A stretch of DNA of 64,000 nucleotides from Anaerococcus rubeinfantis (GTDB taxonomy: Bacteria > Bacillota > Clostridia > Tissierellales > Peptoniphilaceae): contig NZ_LN913016.1 of the NCBI RefSeq assembly GCF_001487145.1, positions 558,001-622,000 of the forward strand. Direction: 5' to 3'. Below are positions 52,244 to 61,296 of the stretch, in pieces. Each line of letters opens with the position of its first letter. The stretch's first letter is position 1. Below the pieces are notes generated by a model. It did not search any database, was not told the DNA's origin, and saw nothing but the letters and a program-made list of their open reading frames with translations. The position numbers and the translations under genes were made by a program.

Positions 52244-54574
52244 ATGCATATAAAAACTTCTGTTAGAAAACTTATAGAATTTGTTATGAGAAGTGGGGAT
52301 ATTGATAATTCTTTTAGGGACAATAATAGGATGGTCGAAGGAATTAAAGCCCATCAAAAAATTCAAAAATCTTATGATAAAAACTACCAAGCTGAATTTT
52401 ATCTTAAAAATATTACTAAAATTGACGAGATGGAATTTCACGTTGAGGGTAGGGCGGATGGTCTTTTGAAAAAAGATGGAAAAATAATTATTGATGAAAT
52501 AAAATCTACCACAAGAAATCTCGATAAATTAGATGATTCAAATAAACTACACTGGGCTCAAGCTTTTTGCTATGGGTATTTTTATGGTGTAAAAAATGAT
52601 TTGAAAAATATTACTATAAGACTTACTTATGTTTCATTAGATGATTACAAGACAAAAACTTTTGAAAAAGAGAAAAGTCTTGACGAGCTTTACGAATTTT
52701 ACATAAATTTATTAAAAGAATATATTAATTTCTCAAAAATTTTATCCAAAAACCTTAAAAAAAGAAACATCAGTGCAAATAATTTGACTTTTCCCTATGA
52801 TGGGTACAGAAAAGGGCAAAGGAAGATGGCTGTTGCTGTTTATAGGGCGATTCTTGATAAGAAAAATTTATTCGTTGATGCTCCGACTGGAACTGGAAAG
52901 ACTATTTCTACAATTTTTCCTGCAGTTAAATCTTTGGGTGAAGGCTTGACTGATAAAATTTTCTACCTTACTTCAAAAAATACAACTGCAAAAGAAGCTT
53001 TAAAGTCCTTGTATTTGTTGAAAGAAAAAAATCTATCGATTAAGGCAATTTCAATTACAAGCAAGGAGAAGATTTGTTTAAATGATGAGATTTCCTGCAA
53101 TCCTGAAGATTGTCCCTTTGCAAGGGGGCATTTTGATAGGGTAAATGATGGATTAAAAGATATTTTGGAAAACGAAGATATAATGGACTATGATATCATA
53201 ACTTCCTATTCAGAAAAACACCGACTTTGTCCTCTTGAATTTGAGCTTGATATAGCACTTTATTCTGACCTTATAATTTGCGATTACAATTATGTTTTTG
53301 ATCCAAATGTTTATTTGAGAAGATTTTTTGATGAAAATGTTGATGAGTATTTGTTTTTAATTGATGAGGCTCACAATCTTTTGGAAAGGTCAAGAAGTAT
53401 GTTTTCTCACACTTTTGTTGATTCTAATTTTAAAGAATTAAGAAGTTCCATGGATTTGAAAAAGGACTTAAAAATTATTAAATCAATTGACTCAATTTTG
53501 GATGAATTTGAAAAGATGTATAAAAATTATGGGAAAAAATTATTTTATTATTCGACTGATAATAATGATGATTTTGACAAAAAACTCATGACTTTATCAA
53601 AAAAATTGGAAAAAATTTTGATAAAGGATAAAAAAAGAGATGATTATGATAAAATAGAAGATATGTTTTTTGAAATAAACCATCATTTAAAAATTTCTGA
53701 TAATTTCATGGAGGGATTTTATCAAACCTTGACCTATGATGAAAATTCTATGGAGAAAATTTATGAAATTAAGTGTATTGATCCTTCGAAAGTTTTAAAA
53801 GAAAAGTATAAACTTGCAAGATCAAGTATATTTTTTTCAGCAACCCTTTCTCCCATGAATTTTTACAGAAAAATGCTTGGAGCTACTGATAGTTTGAAAG
53901 TTCACTTGGATTTACCTTTTGACAAAAAAAACTTTGCTCTTTTTGCAAGTCCGATTTCAACTAGATACAAGGACAGGAATAATAATTTAATAGATATAGC
54001 CGATCTTATCCACGAATTTATAAATGCAAAAAAGGGAAATTATTTTATATTTTTCCCTTCATTTTCTTACCTAACAGATGTTTATGAATATTACAAGGAA
54101 AATTATAATGATGATATTTTAGTTCAAGAAAGGTCCATGTCCCCGATAGAAAGACACAAATTTTTGCAAAATTTTACTTATGAAAGCGAAAAGACTGCAT
54201 TTTTGGTTTTGGGTGGAATATTTTCTGAAGGAGTCGACCTAAAAGGAGATAGGCTAATTGGTTCAATGGTGATTTCAGTTGGAATGCCAGGAGTTAGTGA
54301 TGAGAGAAATCTTATAAAAAATCATTTTGACCAAATATCCCACAACGGTTTTGATTATTCTTACACCTATCCAGGCTTAAATAAAATTTTCCAAGCAGCA
54401 GGAAGACTAATAAGAGGAGAAAAGGACAGGGGAATAATTTATTTGGTGGATGATAGGTTTTTGTGGGATAAGTACAGAAGGCTATATCCAAGACATTGGT
54501 CAAATATAAGAGAAGTAAAAAATAAAAAAGAATTAAAAATCTTGGTTGAAAGATTTTGGAATAGAGGAGAATAG
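52244..54574 (+). CDS. Fusion of a PD-(D/E)XK nuclease-like domain with an XPD/DinG-type iron-sulfur helicase
   Basis: This 776-aa protein has an N-terminal ~170 residues resembling Cas4/RecB-like nucleases (VEGRADGLL, then KIIIDEIKST giving D...ExK, then WAQAFCYGYFY). The SF2 helicase follows: Walker A DAPTGTGKT (~211), four cysteines of an XPD-type iron-sulfur cluster (C in KICLNDEISCNPEDCPFARG and RLCPLEF), DEAH box LIDEAHNLLERS (~373), and C-terminal motifs GIFSEGVDLKGDRLIG and QAAGRLIRGEKDRG. Such proteins are repair or recombination helicases; the nuclease-like domain may bind or cut DNA. It abuts rlmCD with no gap. Confidence 0.9.
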   Translation: MHIKTSVRKLIEFVMRSGDIDNSFRDNNRMVEGIKAHQKIQKSYDKNYQAEFYLKNITKIDEMEFHVEGRADGLLKKDGKIIIDEIKSTTRNLDKLDDSNKLHWAQAFCYGYFYGVKNDLKNITIRLTYVSLDDYKTKTFEKEKSLDELYEFYINLLKEYINFSKILSKNLKKRNISANNLTFPYDGYRKGQRKMAVAVYRAILDKKNLFVDAPTGTGKTISTIFPAVKSLGEGLTDKIFYLTSKNTTAKEALKSLYLLKEKNLSIKAISITSKEKICLNDEISCNPEDCPFARGHFDRVNDGLKDILENEDIMDYDIITSYSEKHRLCPLEFELDIALYSDLIICDYNYVFDPNVYLRRFFDENVDEYLFLIDEAHNLLERSRSMFSHTFVDSNFKELRSSMDLKKDLKIIKSIDSILDEFEKMYKNYGKKLFYYSTDNNDDFDKKLMTLSKKLEKILIKDKKRDDYDKIEDMFFEINHHLKISDNFMEGFYQTLTYDENSMEKIYEIKCIDPSKVLKEKYKLARSSIFFSATLSPMNFYRKMLGATDSLKVHLDLPFDKKNFALFASPISTRYKDRNNNLIDIADLIHEFINAKKGNYFIFFPSFSYLTDVYEYYKENYNDDILVQERSMSPIERHKFLQNFTYESEKTAFLVLGGIFSEGVDLKGDRLIGSMVISVGMPGVSDERNLIKNHFDQISHNGFDYSYTYPGLNKIFQAAGRLIRGEKDRGIIYLVDDRFLWDKYRRLYPRHWSNIREVKNKKELKILVERFWNRGE

Positions 54575-55942
54575 ATGAGAGAAAAAGCGATAAAAGATGT
54601 AGAAATAATTGATATGTCTTATCCAAATATTTCTATAGGAAAAATTGACGAAGAAAAAACAGTCCAATTTAAGGGCGGAGTTTTGGGACAAAAAGTAAGG
54701 GTGAAAATAACCAAAAACAGGGGAAAAAATAAAAAAGGAAAATTTATGGAAGTTTTGGAAGAATCAAAAATTGAAAATTCCAAAGAATTTTGCCCTCATG
54801 CAGGAATATGTGGAGGATGTTCTTACCAAAAAATGGGATATGAAACAGAACTTCTATTAAAGCATAACATGATAAAAAAACTTTTGAAAAATTCTCACAT
54901 AGATGTTTCAGATTTATCCATTGTTAGAAGCCCAAAAATCAAGGAATACAGAAATAAAATGGAATACACTTTTGGAGATTCTTACAAGGACGGACCACTT
55001 GTTTTGGGACTTCACAGGCAAAATAGATTTTACGAAATTGTCGATACAGATGGGTGTAATATTGTCGATAATGATTTTGAGACAATTAGAAAATATGTTC
55101 AAGAATATTTCAGAAAAAGAAATACAAGCTTTTACCACAAAAAAGCTCACACAGGACTTTTGCGTAATTTAATAGTAAGAAAAGCCATGCACACTGGAGA
55201 GATAATGGTCATACTTGTGACAAGTTCAGATAAGTCCTTTGATCCGATGAGAAGAGATTTATTTGCCAATAGTCTTTTAAATGCCAAAACCAAGGGAAGA
55301 ATTGTTTCGATTTATCATGTGATTAATGACAGCTTGTCAGATGCAGTAAAAGTAGATTCAATGGAGCTTTTATTTGGGAAAAAATACATAGAAGAAAAAA
55401 TGAACGATTTGAAATTTCAAATTTCCCCATTTTCATTCTTCCAACCAAATGTATTTACAGCAGAAAAAATCTACCAAAAAGCCATAGAATTATCGAGCCT
55501 AGATAAAAACAAAAACGTCCTAGACCTATATTCAGGAACAGGAACCATAACCCAATTATTTGCAAAAGCCGCAAATAAGGCTGTGGGAATAGAAATAGTA
55601 GAAGAAGCAGTAGAAAAAGCCTTTGACAACGCAAAAGAAAATCAAATCGAAAATATAGACTTCATAGCAGGAGACGTTTTAGAAAAAATCGAGCAAGTAA
55701 AAGGGAAATACGACATAGTAGTCCTAGATCCACCAAGAGAAGGAATAAATCCAAAAGCAATCAAAAAAATAATGGACATAGACCCAGAAGAATTTATCTA
55801 CATCTCATGTAATCCCAAAACCCAAGTAAGAGACCTAGAAATTTTCAAAGAAAACGGCTACAAAATAAAAAACTACCAAGCCTTTGACCAATTTCCTAGG
55901 TCAAGACATGTTGAGACAGTAGTATTGATGTCAAGGAAATAA
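54575..55942 (+). CDS. rlmCD: 23S rRNA (uracil-5-)-methyltransferase RlmCD/RumA type
   Basis: The 455-aa enzyme has an N-terminal TRAM domain (~18-60), an iron-sulfur cysteine cluster (CPHAGICGGC plus a later Cys) and a SAM-binding Rossmann domain (LDLYSGTGTITQLFAKAA). The catalytic region has DPPREGINPKAI and nucleophile Cys in YISCNPKT. The C-terminus RSRHVETVVLMSRK is the conserved end of the family. In Gram-positives a single RlmCD makes m5U747 and m5U1939. Its 3' end is a recurrent integration site for conjugative elements in related bacteria, and an accessory region begins just after it here. Confidence 0.92.
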   Translation: MREKAIKDVEIIDMSYPNISIGKIDEEKTVQFKGGVLGQKVRVKITKNRGKNKKGKFMEVLEESKIENSKEFCPHAGICGGCSYQKMGYETELLLKHNMIKKLLKNSHIDVSDLSIVRSPKIKEYRNKMEYTFGDSYKDGPLVLGLHRQNRFYEIVDTDGCNIVDNDFETIRKYVQEYFRKRNTSFYHKKAHTGLLRNLIVRKAMHTGEIMVILVTSSDKSFDPMRRDLFANSLLNAKTKGRIVSIYHVINDSLSDAVKVDSMELLFGKKYIEEKMNDLKFQISPFSFFQPNVFTAEKIYQKAIELSSLDKNKNVLDLYSGTGTITQLFAKAANKAVGIEIVEEAVEKAFDNAKENQIENIDFIAGDVLEKIEQVKGKYDIVVLDPPREGINPKAIKKIMDIDPEEFIYISCNPKTQVRDLEIFKENGYKIKNYQAFDQFPRSRHVETVVLMSRK

Positions 55943-56000
55943 GGAGAAAGATTGTACAAAAGTAAGATGTAAAATTCATTAAAACAAGGAGGGGATCTTA

Positions 56001-56522
56001 GTGAAGGTTGTTTATGGTTCTGTGTATGGACACGCACAAAGATACGCTGAAAGTTTCGCAAATAGTTTTAATACAAAGTCTATAAGTTACAAAAACATCG
56101 ATCGGTTTAAAAGTGAAGATTTCATTGTATACTTTGGGAGCCTTTATGCAGGTGGTGTTAAGGGACTAGAAAAAATAAAAGGACTACCTAAAAATTTTAT
56201 TCTAGTTACAGTAGGGCTTTCAGATCCAAACAAATCTGAAAACATAAAAAGTATCAAGAAATCTATAAAATTATCCGAAGAGAAGCTTGATTTTGACATA
56301 ACAAAAGTTTTTCATTTACGTGGCGGCATCGATTATAAACATTTAAAATTGCATCACAAAGTTATGATGAGACTACTGTACATGAAAATAAAGAACATGC
56401 CGAAAGAGGAGTCTAACGATGAGAATAAAACCATGATCAATACTTATGGAAGTAAAGTTGATTTTGTTGACTTATCTGAACTGGAGCCTATTATAGAATA
56501 TGTAAAAAAATATAGTTTTTAA
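56001..56522 (+). CDS. Flavodoxin-domain protein
   Basis: The 173-aa protein starts VVYGSVYGHAQRYAESFAN (FMN phosphate loop) with FIVYFGSLYAGGVKGLEKI in the flavodoxin-like fold, resembling HemG/flavodoxin_5 proteins. The second half (~100-173) is charged, with YKHLKLHHKVMMRLLYMK, common in small Firmicute members. GTG start with AAGGAGGGG upstream. It is the first gene of the accessory stretch after rlmCD. The redox partner is unknown. Confidence 0.8.
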   Translation: MKVVYGSVYGHAQRYAESFANSFNTKSISYKNIDRFKSEDFIVYFGSLYAGGVKGLEKIKGLPKNFILVTVGLSDPNKSENIKSIKKSIKLSEEKLDFDITKVFHLRGGIDYKHLKLHHKVMMRLLYMKIKNMPKEESNDENKTMINTYGSKVDFVDLSELEPIIEYVKKYSF

Positions 56523-56581
56523 AAGATAATTAAAAATACCATTAGGAGCATTTATTATGCTCCAACACGTCGACTTATGCT

Positions 56582-56668
56582 GGCATACAAGGATTAAAAA
56601 ACTCAAATGTTATCCACACTATATTCTCAAACCACTGCGAAGCTGTTGTGTTGCTATCAAGAAAATAA
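56582..56668 (+). repeat. att-like repeat 1: remnant resembling the 3' end of an rlmCD-type gene
   Basis: One frame reads QGLKNSNVIHTIFSNHCEAV then VLLSRK-stop. It aligns with the rlmCD C-terminus (RSRHVETVVLMSRK-stop) at amino-acid level and in the last ~36 bases. No start or catalytic domain accompanies it. Two further copies lie at 57791 and 62491. An AT-poor hairpin GGAGCAT/ATGCTCC lies just before it (56545-56563). Confidence 0.6.
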
Positions 56669-56687
56669 GTGTCTACAAGGAGGAAAA

Positions 56688-57714
56688 ATGATTAAGAAAT
56701 TAGGAATTGTTAGTTTATCTAATGGTGTTTTGGGGAAAGTTTTATTGAGCATGAAATAAAAATAGGATTAGACAGATTAAATAAGCTAGGAGTAGAAATA
56801 GAGTTTTTACCTAATTCTTTGAAAGGTATTGATTTTTTAAAAAATCATCCAGAAACTAGGGCAGATGATTTGATATTTGCTTTTGAAGATGACACTATTG
56901 ATATGATTTTATGTGCTATTGGTGGAGAAGATACTTATAGATTAGCACCTTATCTGTTCGAAAGAGATAGATTAAAAAATATTGTTAAACAAAAACTTTT
57001 TTTAGGCTTTTCTGACTCAACAATAAATCACTTTATACTAAATAAGCTTACATAAAAACATTTTATGGTCAGGCTTTCTTGCCAGATGTGTGCGAACTAT
57101 CTGCTGATATGTTAGCTTATACAGAAAAATACTTTTTAGAACTTATAAAAACAGGGAAAATAAATGTGATACATCCTAGTGAAGTTTGGTATGAGGCAAG
57201 GGAAGATTTTAGCGAGAAAGCTATTGGAAAAGGAATGAAAAGCCATAGTAATACTGGTTTTGAGCTTTTGAGAGGAAATCCTATATTTAGTGGAAAAATT
57301 TTAGGCGTATGCATAGAATCAATATATGATATGATCGATAATTCTAGATTTGAAGATACAGTAGAAATTTGTAGCAAATATGAGTTATTTCCAAGCCTTG
57401 AGGCATGGGAGAATAAGATTTTACTTATAGAATCAAGCGAAGAAAAAACAAAACCAGATTTATATAGGAAAATGATACTTGCTCTAAAAGACTACGGGAT
57501 ATTTCATAAATTATCAGGAATACTAGTAGGGAAACCTCAAAATGAAATCTATTATGAGGAGTATAAATCTATTTTATTAGAAGAAATTACCAATAAAGAT
57601 TTACCTATTGTTTATAATATAAATATTGGACACTCAACTCCAAGATGTATAATTCCTTTTGGGATAGAAGCAAAAGTAAATGTAAGTAAACAAACTATAT
57701 CCTTCAATTATTAA
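56688..57714 (+). pseudogene. Broken MccF-like LD-carboxypeptidase (S66 family)
   Basis: Three consecutive frames together encode an S66 peptidase. The first (from ATG 56688, with AAGGAGG upstream) gives IKKLGIVSLSNGVLG. The second (56744-57054) gives FIEHEIKIGLDRLNKLGVEI and the nucleophile motif GFSDSTINH. The third (57056-57714) gives TFYGQAFLPDVCEL and the catalytic His region NIGHSTPRCIIPFGIEAKVN. Each junction needs one missing base: one in the GGGG run near 56734, one near 57050-57056 by an A-run. MccF enzymes hydrolyse microcin C-type peptidyl-adenylates or cell-wall peptides. The motifs are intact, so the breaks look recent, or could be sequencing errors in homopolymers. Confidence 0.85.
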
Positions 57715-57790
57715 ACAAAATTGAGCTAAGCCATGAACTGTTTTTTCCTACTTTAGAATGATTTAGTAAATTATAAGATGTTTATTGATT

Positions 57791-57893
57791 GGCATATTCC
57801 CACATACTAGGCTTTTGAAAAAAATTAAATTTTATCCATACTAATCACTCAAGCCATGTAGAATCAGCTGCTTTTCTTGAAAAAATTAAATAG
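57791..57893 (+). repeat. att-like repeat 2
   Basis: CACATACTAGGCTTTTG, TTAAATTTTATCCATACT and CACTCAAGCCATGTAGAA are shared with repeat 3. The frame KKLNFIHTNHSSHVESAAFL then EKIK-stop matches repeat 1 (LKNSNVIHTIFSNHCEAVVL). An upstream in-frame TGA shows decay. Confidence 0.6.
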
Positions 57894-57901
57894 AATTTTA
57901 T

Positions 57902-57943
57902 AAGACTTTTAGGATAATTAATGAACTCTAAAAGTCTTTTTTT
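57902..57943 (+). terminator. Intrinsic terminator downstream of att-like repeat 2
   Basis: AAGACTTTTAG pairs perfectly with CTAAAAGTCTT, followed by five T. No intact gene lies immediately upstream. Confidence 0.8.
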
Positions 57944-58309
57944 GAATATTTTTAGTAAAAAAGATTAAATAATCAATAAAAATATAAACAATTACAAGGA
58001 GATTTAAGATGAAGATTTAGTTATAAAATTAACATAAAAGTTTATAGTTTATGAAGAAAACATGAAAGTAGTATTTAAATCTGGACATAATGTTGAGATT
58101 GATTAGTAAACAGTTCATTTTATAAGGCTATTTTTATTTTTCTTAATATGATACATAATGTAATGAGCCCCCTAAAATCAGCTTAAAAGTTCAATTTAGA
58201 GGTCTTTTGTATTGAATTGAAAGTGATATTGCAACAATTGGAGCAAATTAAGTTCGTGATTAATACATCAAATGGAGTTTGATAATATATACATTTTCCA
58301 AGTCTATTA
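57944..58309. other. Gene-poor accessory spacer
   Basis: I see no intact gene in 57944-58309. It holds only a 14-codon frame at 58062-58106 (MKVVFKSGHNVEID) with no recognisable relatives. A long imperfect palindrome AAATGGAGTTTGATAATA / TATTATTAAACTCCATTT (58270-58323) spans the right edge and is followed by ATATTTTT, so it could act as a terminator on either strand. Confidence 0.5.
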
Positions 58310-58520
58310 TTAAACTCCATTTATATTTTTAATTAACTCTCCAATTTCAAATTTAGTCAAATCAGTTTTTTTGGATAATATTCCTTCAACAATCCATTTG
58401 AATTTTCATTTTAATTTTACTTGGTCTTTTACGTATGGAAGTTCCAATGTTATACTTACTTCTGATTTTTTTTGCTTTTCTTGATTTTCTTTTCTTCTAA
58501 CTTTATTGTAAATGATAAAC
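58310..58520 (-). pseudogene. Decayed ORF fragment of unknown family
   Basis: The minus strand keeps one frame for ~65 codons (KVRRKENQEKQKKSEVSITL, ELPYVKDQVKLK, then KFKWIVEGILSKKTDLTKFE and IGELIKNINGV-stop) with a single internal TGA. A continuous, protein-like frame with one stop and no start suggests a degraded gene from a lost module. The family is not recognised; chance is the alternative. Confidence 0.3.
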
Positions 58521-58659
58521 TAAAAGTGGTCCGAAAATCTTTAAATTCATCAACTCTGATAACTTTATAATTCAGCCTACATTAAATAATAGCAAATGTT
58601 CATGAATCAAAAAATTAATATTGAGTTAATACTTGGTTTAAGTTTTGTTAATGTCCATC

Positions 58660-58700
58660 TTTTATAATTAATTTAAGGTTAAATTTTATAATCAATTTAA
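58660..58700 (+). promoter_or_regulatory. Pair of direct repeats upstream of the serine hydrolase (candidate operator)
   Basis: TTTTATAATTAATTTAA (58660-58676) and TTTTATAATCAATTTAA (58684-58700) differ at one base in 17 and start 24 bp apart, immediately before the ribosome site. They contain TATAAT-like hexamers, so they may be promoter elements, binding sites for the downstream OmpR-type regulator, or both. Confidence 0.45.
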
Positions 58701-58719
58701 TATTAAAGAGGAGAACATA

Positions 58720-60603
58720 ATGAAAAGGAATATTTGGGTGTTTATCATTATAACTTTATTTGTAGTTTTACTGAATTCTGAAAATAGTTATGGAAAAGAG
58801 TTATATAATAAAGATGAGGATATTAAAAAGATAGAAATAAACATAGACAAATATGTAGAAAAATATAAGGATGGTCTTGTATCTTGTCAGATAGCTGTTT
58901 TTAATGGAGATAGAATCTCACTTGAAAAAACTTATGGCTATAAAAACATAGAAAATAAAGCTTTAGCAGACTTTGATACCGTCTACGATTGGGGGAGCTC
59001 TTCCAAGCTTTTGGTTTGGGTCTCTGTCATGCAGTTGTATGAAGAAGGTAAGATTGATCTAGACGAAGATATAAGAGTTTATCTTCCAGATGAATTTTTA
59101 AAAAAGATAAGATATAAAGATGAGAAAATTACCATTAAAAACCTCATGAGTCATAATGCAGGTTTTCAAGAAAGTTTCTATGAAAACCAGTTAGCAACTG
59201 AAGATCAGTTATATAGTAATCTTGAAGAAGCCGTCAAATCATGTGAGCCATACCAAGCATACCATGTCGGTGAATACACAGCGTATTCAAATTGGGGGAC
59301 AGCACTTGCTGCATTGATTGTAGAAAATGTGAGCAAGGAAAGCTATACATCCTATGTGAATAATCATATTTTCAAACCTCTAAACATGAGTCATACCTCA
59401 ATAGACCCTAAATTTTTAGACAATCACTATGTTAAGGATAGAAGAAATGAGTTATATTGTTATTATAGGGGTGAAAAAATAGAAGATAATCAAGATTTAG
59501 GAACAGCACGTTCTTACGTACAGCTATACCCTGCAGGTGCCTGTGTAGGTACTTTACATGATTTTGCAAAATTTGGACAAGCCTTTGTTTCAAAAGAAAA
59601 TCCATTGTTTAAAAAAGAAGAAACTAGACGTGAAATGTTTGAGCCGACTTCACATTATTCAGATAGCAATATAAGTAAAAATTGCCACGGTCTGTGGACT
59701 TTAGAATATGGAGTTCAAGTTCTAGGGCATGCCGGTAATACTATGGGATGCTCTTCTAATCTAGTTTTCAATCCAAAATCGAATACTGGAATTGTAATAA
59801 TGACCAATGAGCCTGGTGAAACCATATTTAATTATGGATTGCCTAAAGTATTATACGGAAGTATTAAAGATAGGAAAGGAATAGATACTAGTGGTGTTTC
59901 ATCTGATGATATTTCAGGTTTTTATATTCAAAAGAGAAATATATCAGAGGGCATGGGTAAATTTCAGCAGTACATAGGGGGAATCTTACCTATAAAGAAA
60001 GTAGCTAGAGACAAGTATTCACTAAATCTTTTTGGCTTTAGTATAGGCGATACAAATATTTTTAAAATTGATAAAAATTCATATCTTATGGATAATGGAA
60101 ATGGTTTAGAAATGTTTATGCACAAATCAAAAACCAAAGCGAACGATAATAGGCTTGAGATGATGTCTACCGACTACGTTGCCCACAAATCGAATAAATC
60201 AATGTTTTTATTCTTATGCATAGCAATATTCTTAGGAATAATAAGCCTAATTTTATTAGTTGGAAAGTTTATCTTTTTAATATTTAAAAATATAAAGAAT
60301 AAAACTGTAAACTTCAATAAGAACATTGCCATAATACAAGTATTATGGGGTATTATTACGGTTGGCATATTATTTTATTTAGCAAGTGACAAGGTATTCA
60401 CGCCAAAAAATGCAGTTATAACCGGAATCGTTATTGCAGTAATGGGACTTGTATCATTAATTAATGGACTTAAGTTGTTTATGATATCTTCTAATGGAAA
60501 ATCAGGAAAAGAAAAAATATATTTACTATTTGGAGGATTTATTTCTTTTGTTTTCACCATATTTGTCATATTATTTAAGTTTTATAATTTTTGGAATTTA
60601 TAA
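58720..60603 (+). CDS. Membrane-anchored beta-lactamase-superfamily serine hydrolase
   Basis: The 627-aa protein has a signal peptide or anchor (~1-25) and a class C-like serine hydrolase domain (~40-385). The SxxK motif is S93-S-S-K96, YxN is Y189-S-N191, and the third box reads H337-A-G. From ~495 there are four membrane helices. The fold covers penicillin-binding proteins, esterases and D-aminopeptidases; beta-lactam hydrolysis should not be assumed. It forms an apparent operon with a response regulator (10 nt) and sensor kinase, suggesting response to envelope stress or a peptide antibiotic. It lies within the accessory region between att-like repeats 2 and 3. Confidence 0.88.
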   Translation: MKRNIWVFIIITLFVVLLNSENSYGKELYNKDEDIKKIEINIDKYVEKYKDGLVSCQIAVFNGDRISLEKTYGYKNIENKALADFDTVYDWGSSSKLLVWVSVMQLYEEGKIDLDEDIRVYLPDEFLKKIRYKDEKITIKNLMSHNAGFQESFYENQLATEDQLYSNLEEAVKSCEPYQAYHVGEYTAYSNWGTALAALIVENVSKESYTSYVNNHIFKPLNMSHTSIDPKFLDNHYVKDRRNELYCYYRGEKIEDNQDLGTARSYVQLYPAGACVGTLHDFAKFGQAFVSKENPLFKKEETRREMFEPTSHYSDSNISKNCHGLWTLEYGVQVLGHAGNTMGCSSNLVFNPKSNTGIVIMTNEPGETIFNYGLPKVLYGSIKDRKGIDTSGVSSDDISGFYIQKRNISEGMGKFQQYIGGILPIKKVARDKYSLNLFGFSIGDTNIFKIDKNSYLMDNGNGLEMFMHKSKTKANDNRLEMMSTDYVAHKSNKSMFLFLCIAIFLGIISLILLVGKFIFLIFKNIKNKTVNFNKNIAIIQVLWGIITVGILFYLASDKVFTPKNAVITGIVIAVMGLVSLINGLKLFMISSNGKSGKEKIYLLFGGFISFVFTIFVILFKFYNFWNL

Positions 60604-60612
60604 GGAGAAAAT

Positions 60613-61296
60613 ATGAAAAAAATATTAATAGCTGATGATGAAGTGGAAATTGTAAAGTTAGTCAGTCTATACCTGGAATCAGATAATTATGAGTTGTTTT
60701 GTGCTTATGACGGAGATGAAGCAAAGGAGATTTTAGAAAAAAAAGATATCGACCTTGCGATAATAGATATTATGATGCCAAAGATAAACGGATATGAACT
60801 CATAAAACACATTAGAGATAAAAATAAAAAGTATGAAAAATATATTCCTATTATTGTAATTTCGGCAAAAGTTCATCTAAGTGATAAGATTTTAGGACTA
60901 GAACTAGGTGCTGATGATTACCTTACAAAGCCTTTTGAGCCTTTAGAGTTAGTGGCAAAGGTAAAAGGAGAATTTAGAAGAAATGAACACAGTTTAGTAA
61001 ATAAAGACAAGCCAAAGATAACTATAGGAGAGATTAGTCTAAATATCCACCAATGTACACTTGAGAAAAATGGTAATATTATTAACTTAACCGGTAGTGA
61101 GTTTAAAGTTCTAAAGTTATTTATGAAAAACCCACGAAGAGTTTTTACAAACGAACAAATTTACGAATATGCTTGGTCAGAGACTTCAGTTGTTGACGAC
61201 AACACTATTAGGGTTATTATCAGCAAACTGAGATCTAAAATTGGACATGAGCATATTGTGACAATAAGAGGGCTTGGTTATAGATATGAAAAGTGA
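60613..61296 (+). CDS. OmpR/VanR-family response regulator
   Basis: The 227-aa regulator has a receiver domain with acidic pocket D8/D9, phospho-acceptor D52 (LAIIDIMMPK), and a later Thr/Lys pair in DYLTKPFEP. The C-terminal winged helix (~128-227) has GSEFKVLKLFMKNPRRVFTNEQIYE and IRGLGYRYEK. AAGGAG precedes the ATG. It overlaps the sensor kinase gene by 11 nt and follows the serine hydrolase, its likely target together with its own operon. Confidence 0.95.
   Translation: MKKILIADDEVEIVKLVSLYLESDNYELFCAYDGDEAKEILEKKDIDLAIIDIMMPKINGYELIKHIRDKNKKYEKYIPIIVISAKVHLSDKILGLELGADDYLTKPFEPLELVAKVKGEFRRNEHSLVNKDKPKITIGEISLNIHQCTLEKNGNIINLTGSEFKVLKLFMKNPRRVFTNEQIYEYAWSETSVVDDNTIRVIISKLRSKIGHEHIVTIRGLGYRYEK

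Noticed and set aside
58062-58106. 14-codon frame MKVVFKSGHNVEID
   Set aside because: Too short, no ribosome site and no context; noted only as part of the gene-poor spacer.
58720-60603. Calling the serine hydrolase a beta-lactamase resistance gene
   Set aside because: SxxK/YxN/HxG motifs are shared by many esterases and peptidases, so beta-lactam hydrolysis cannot be inferred.
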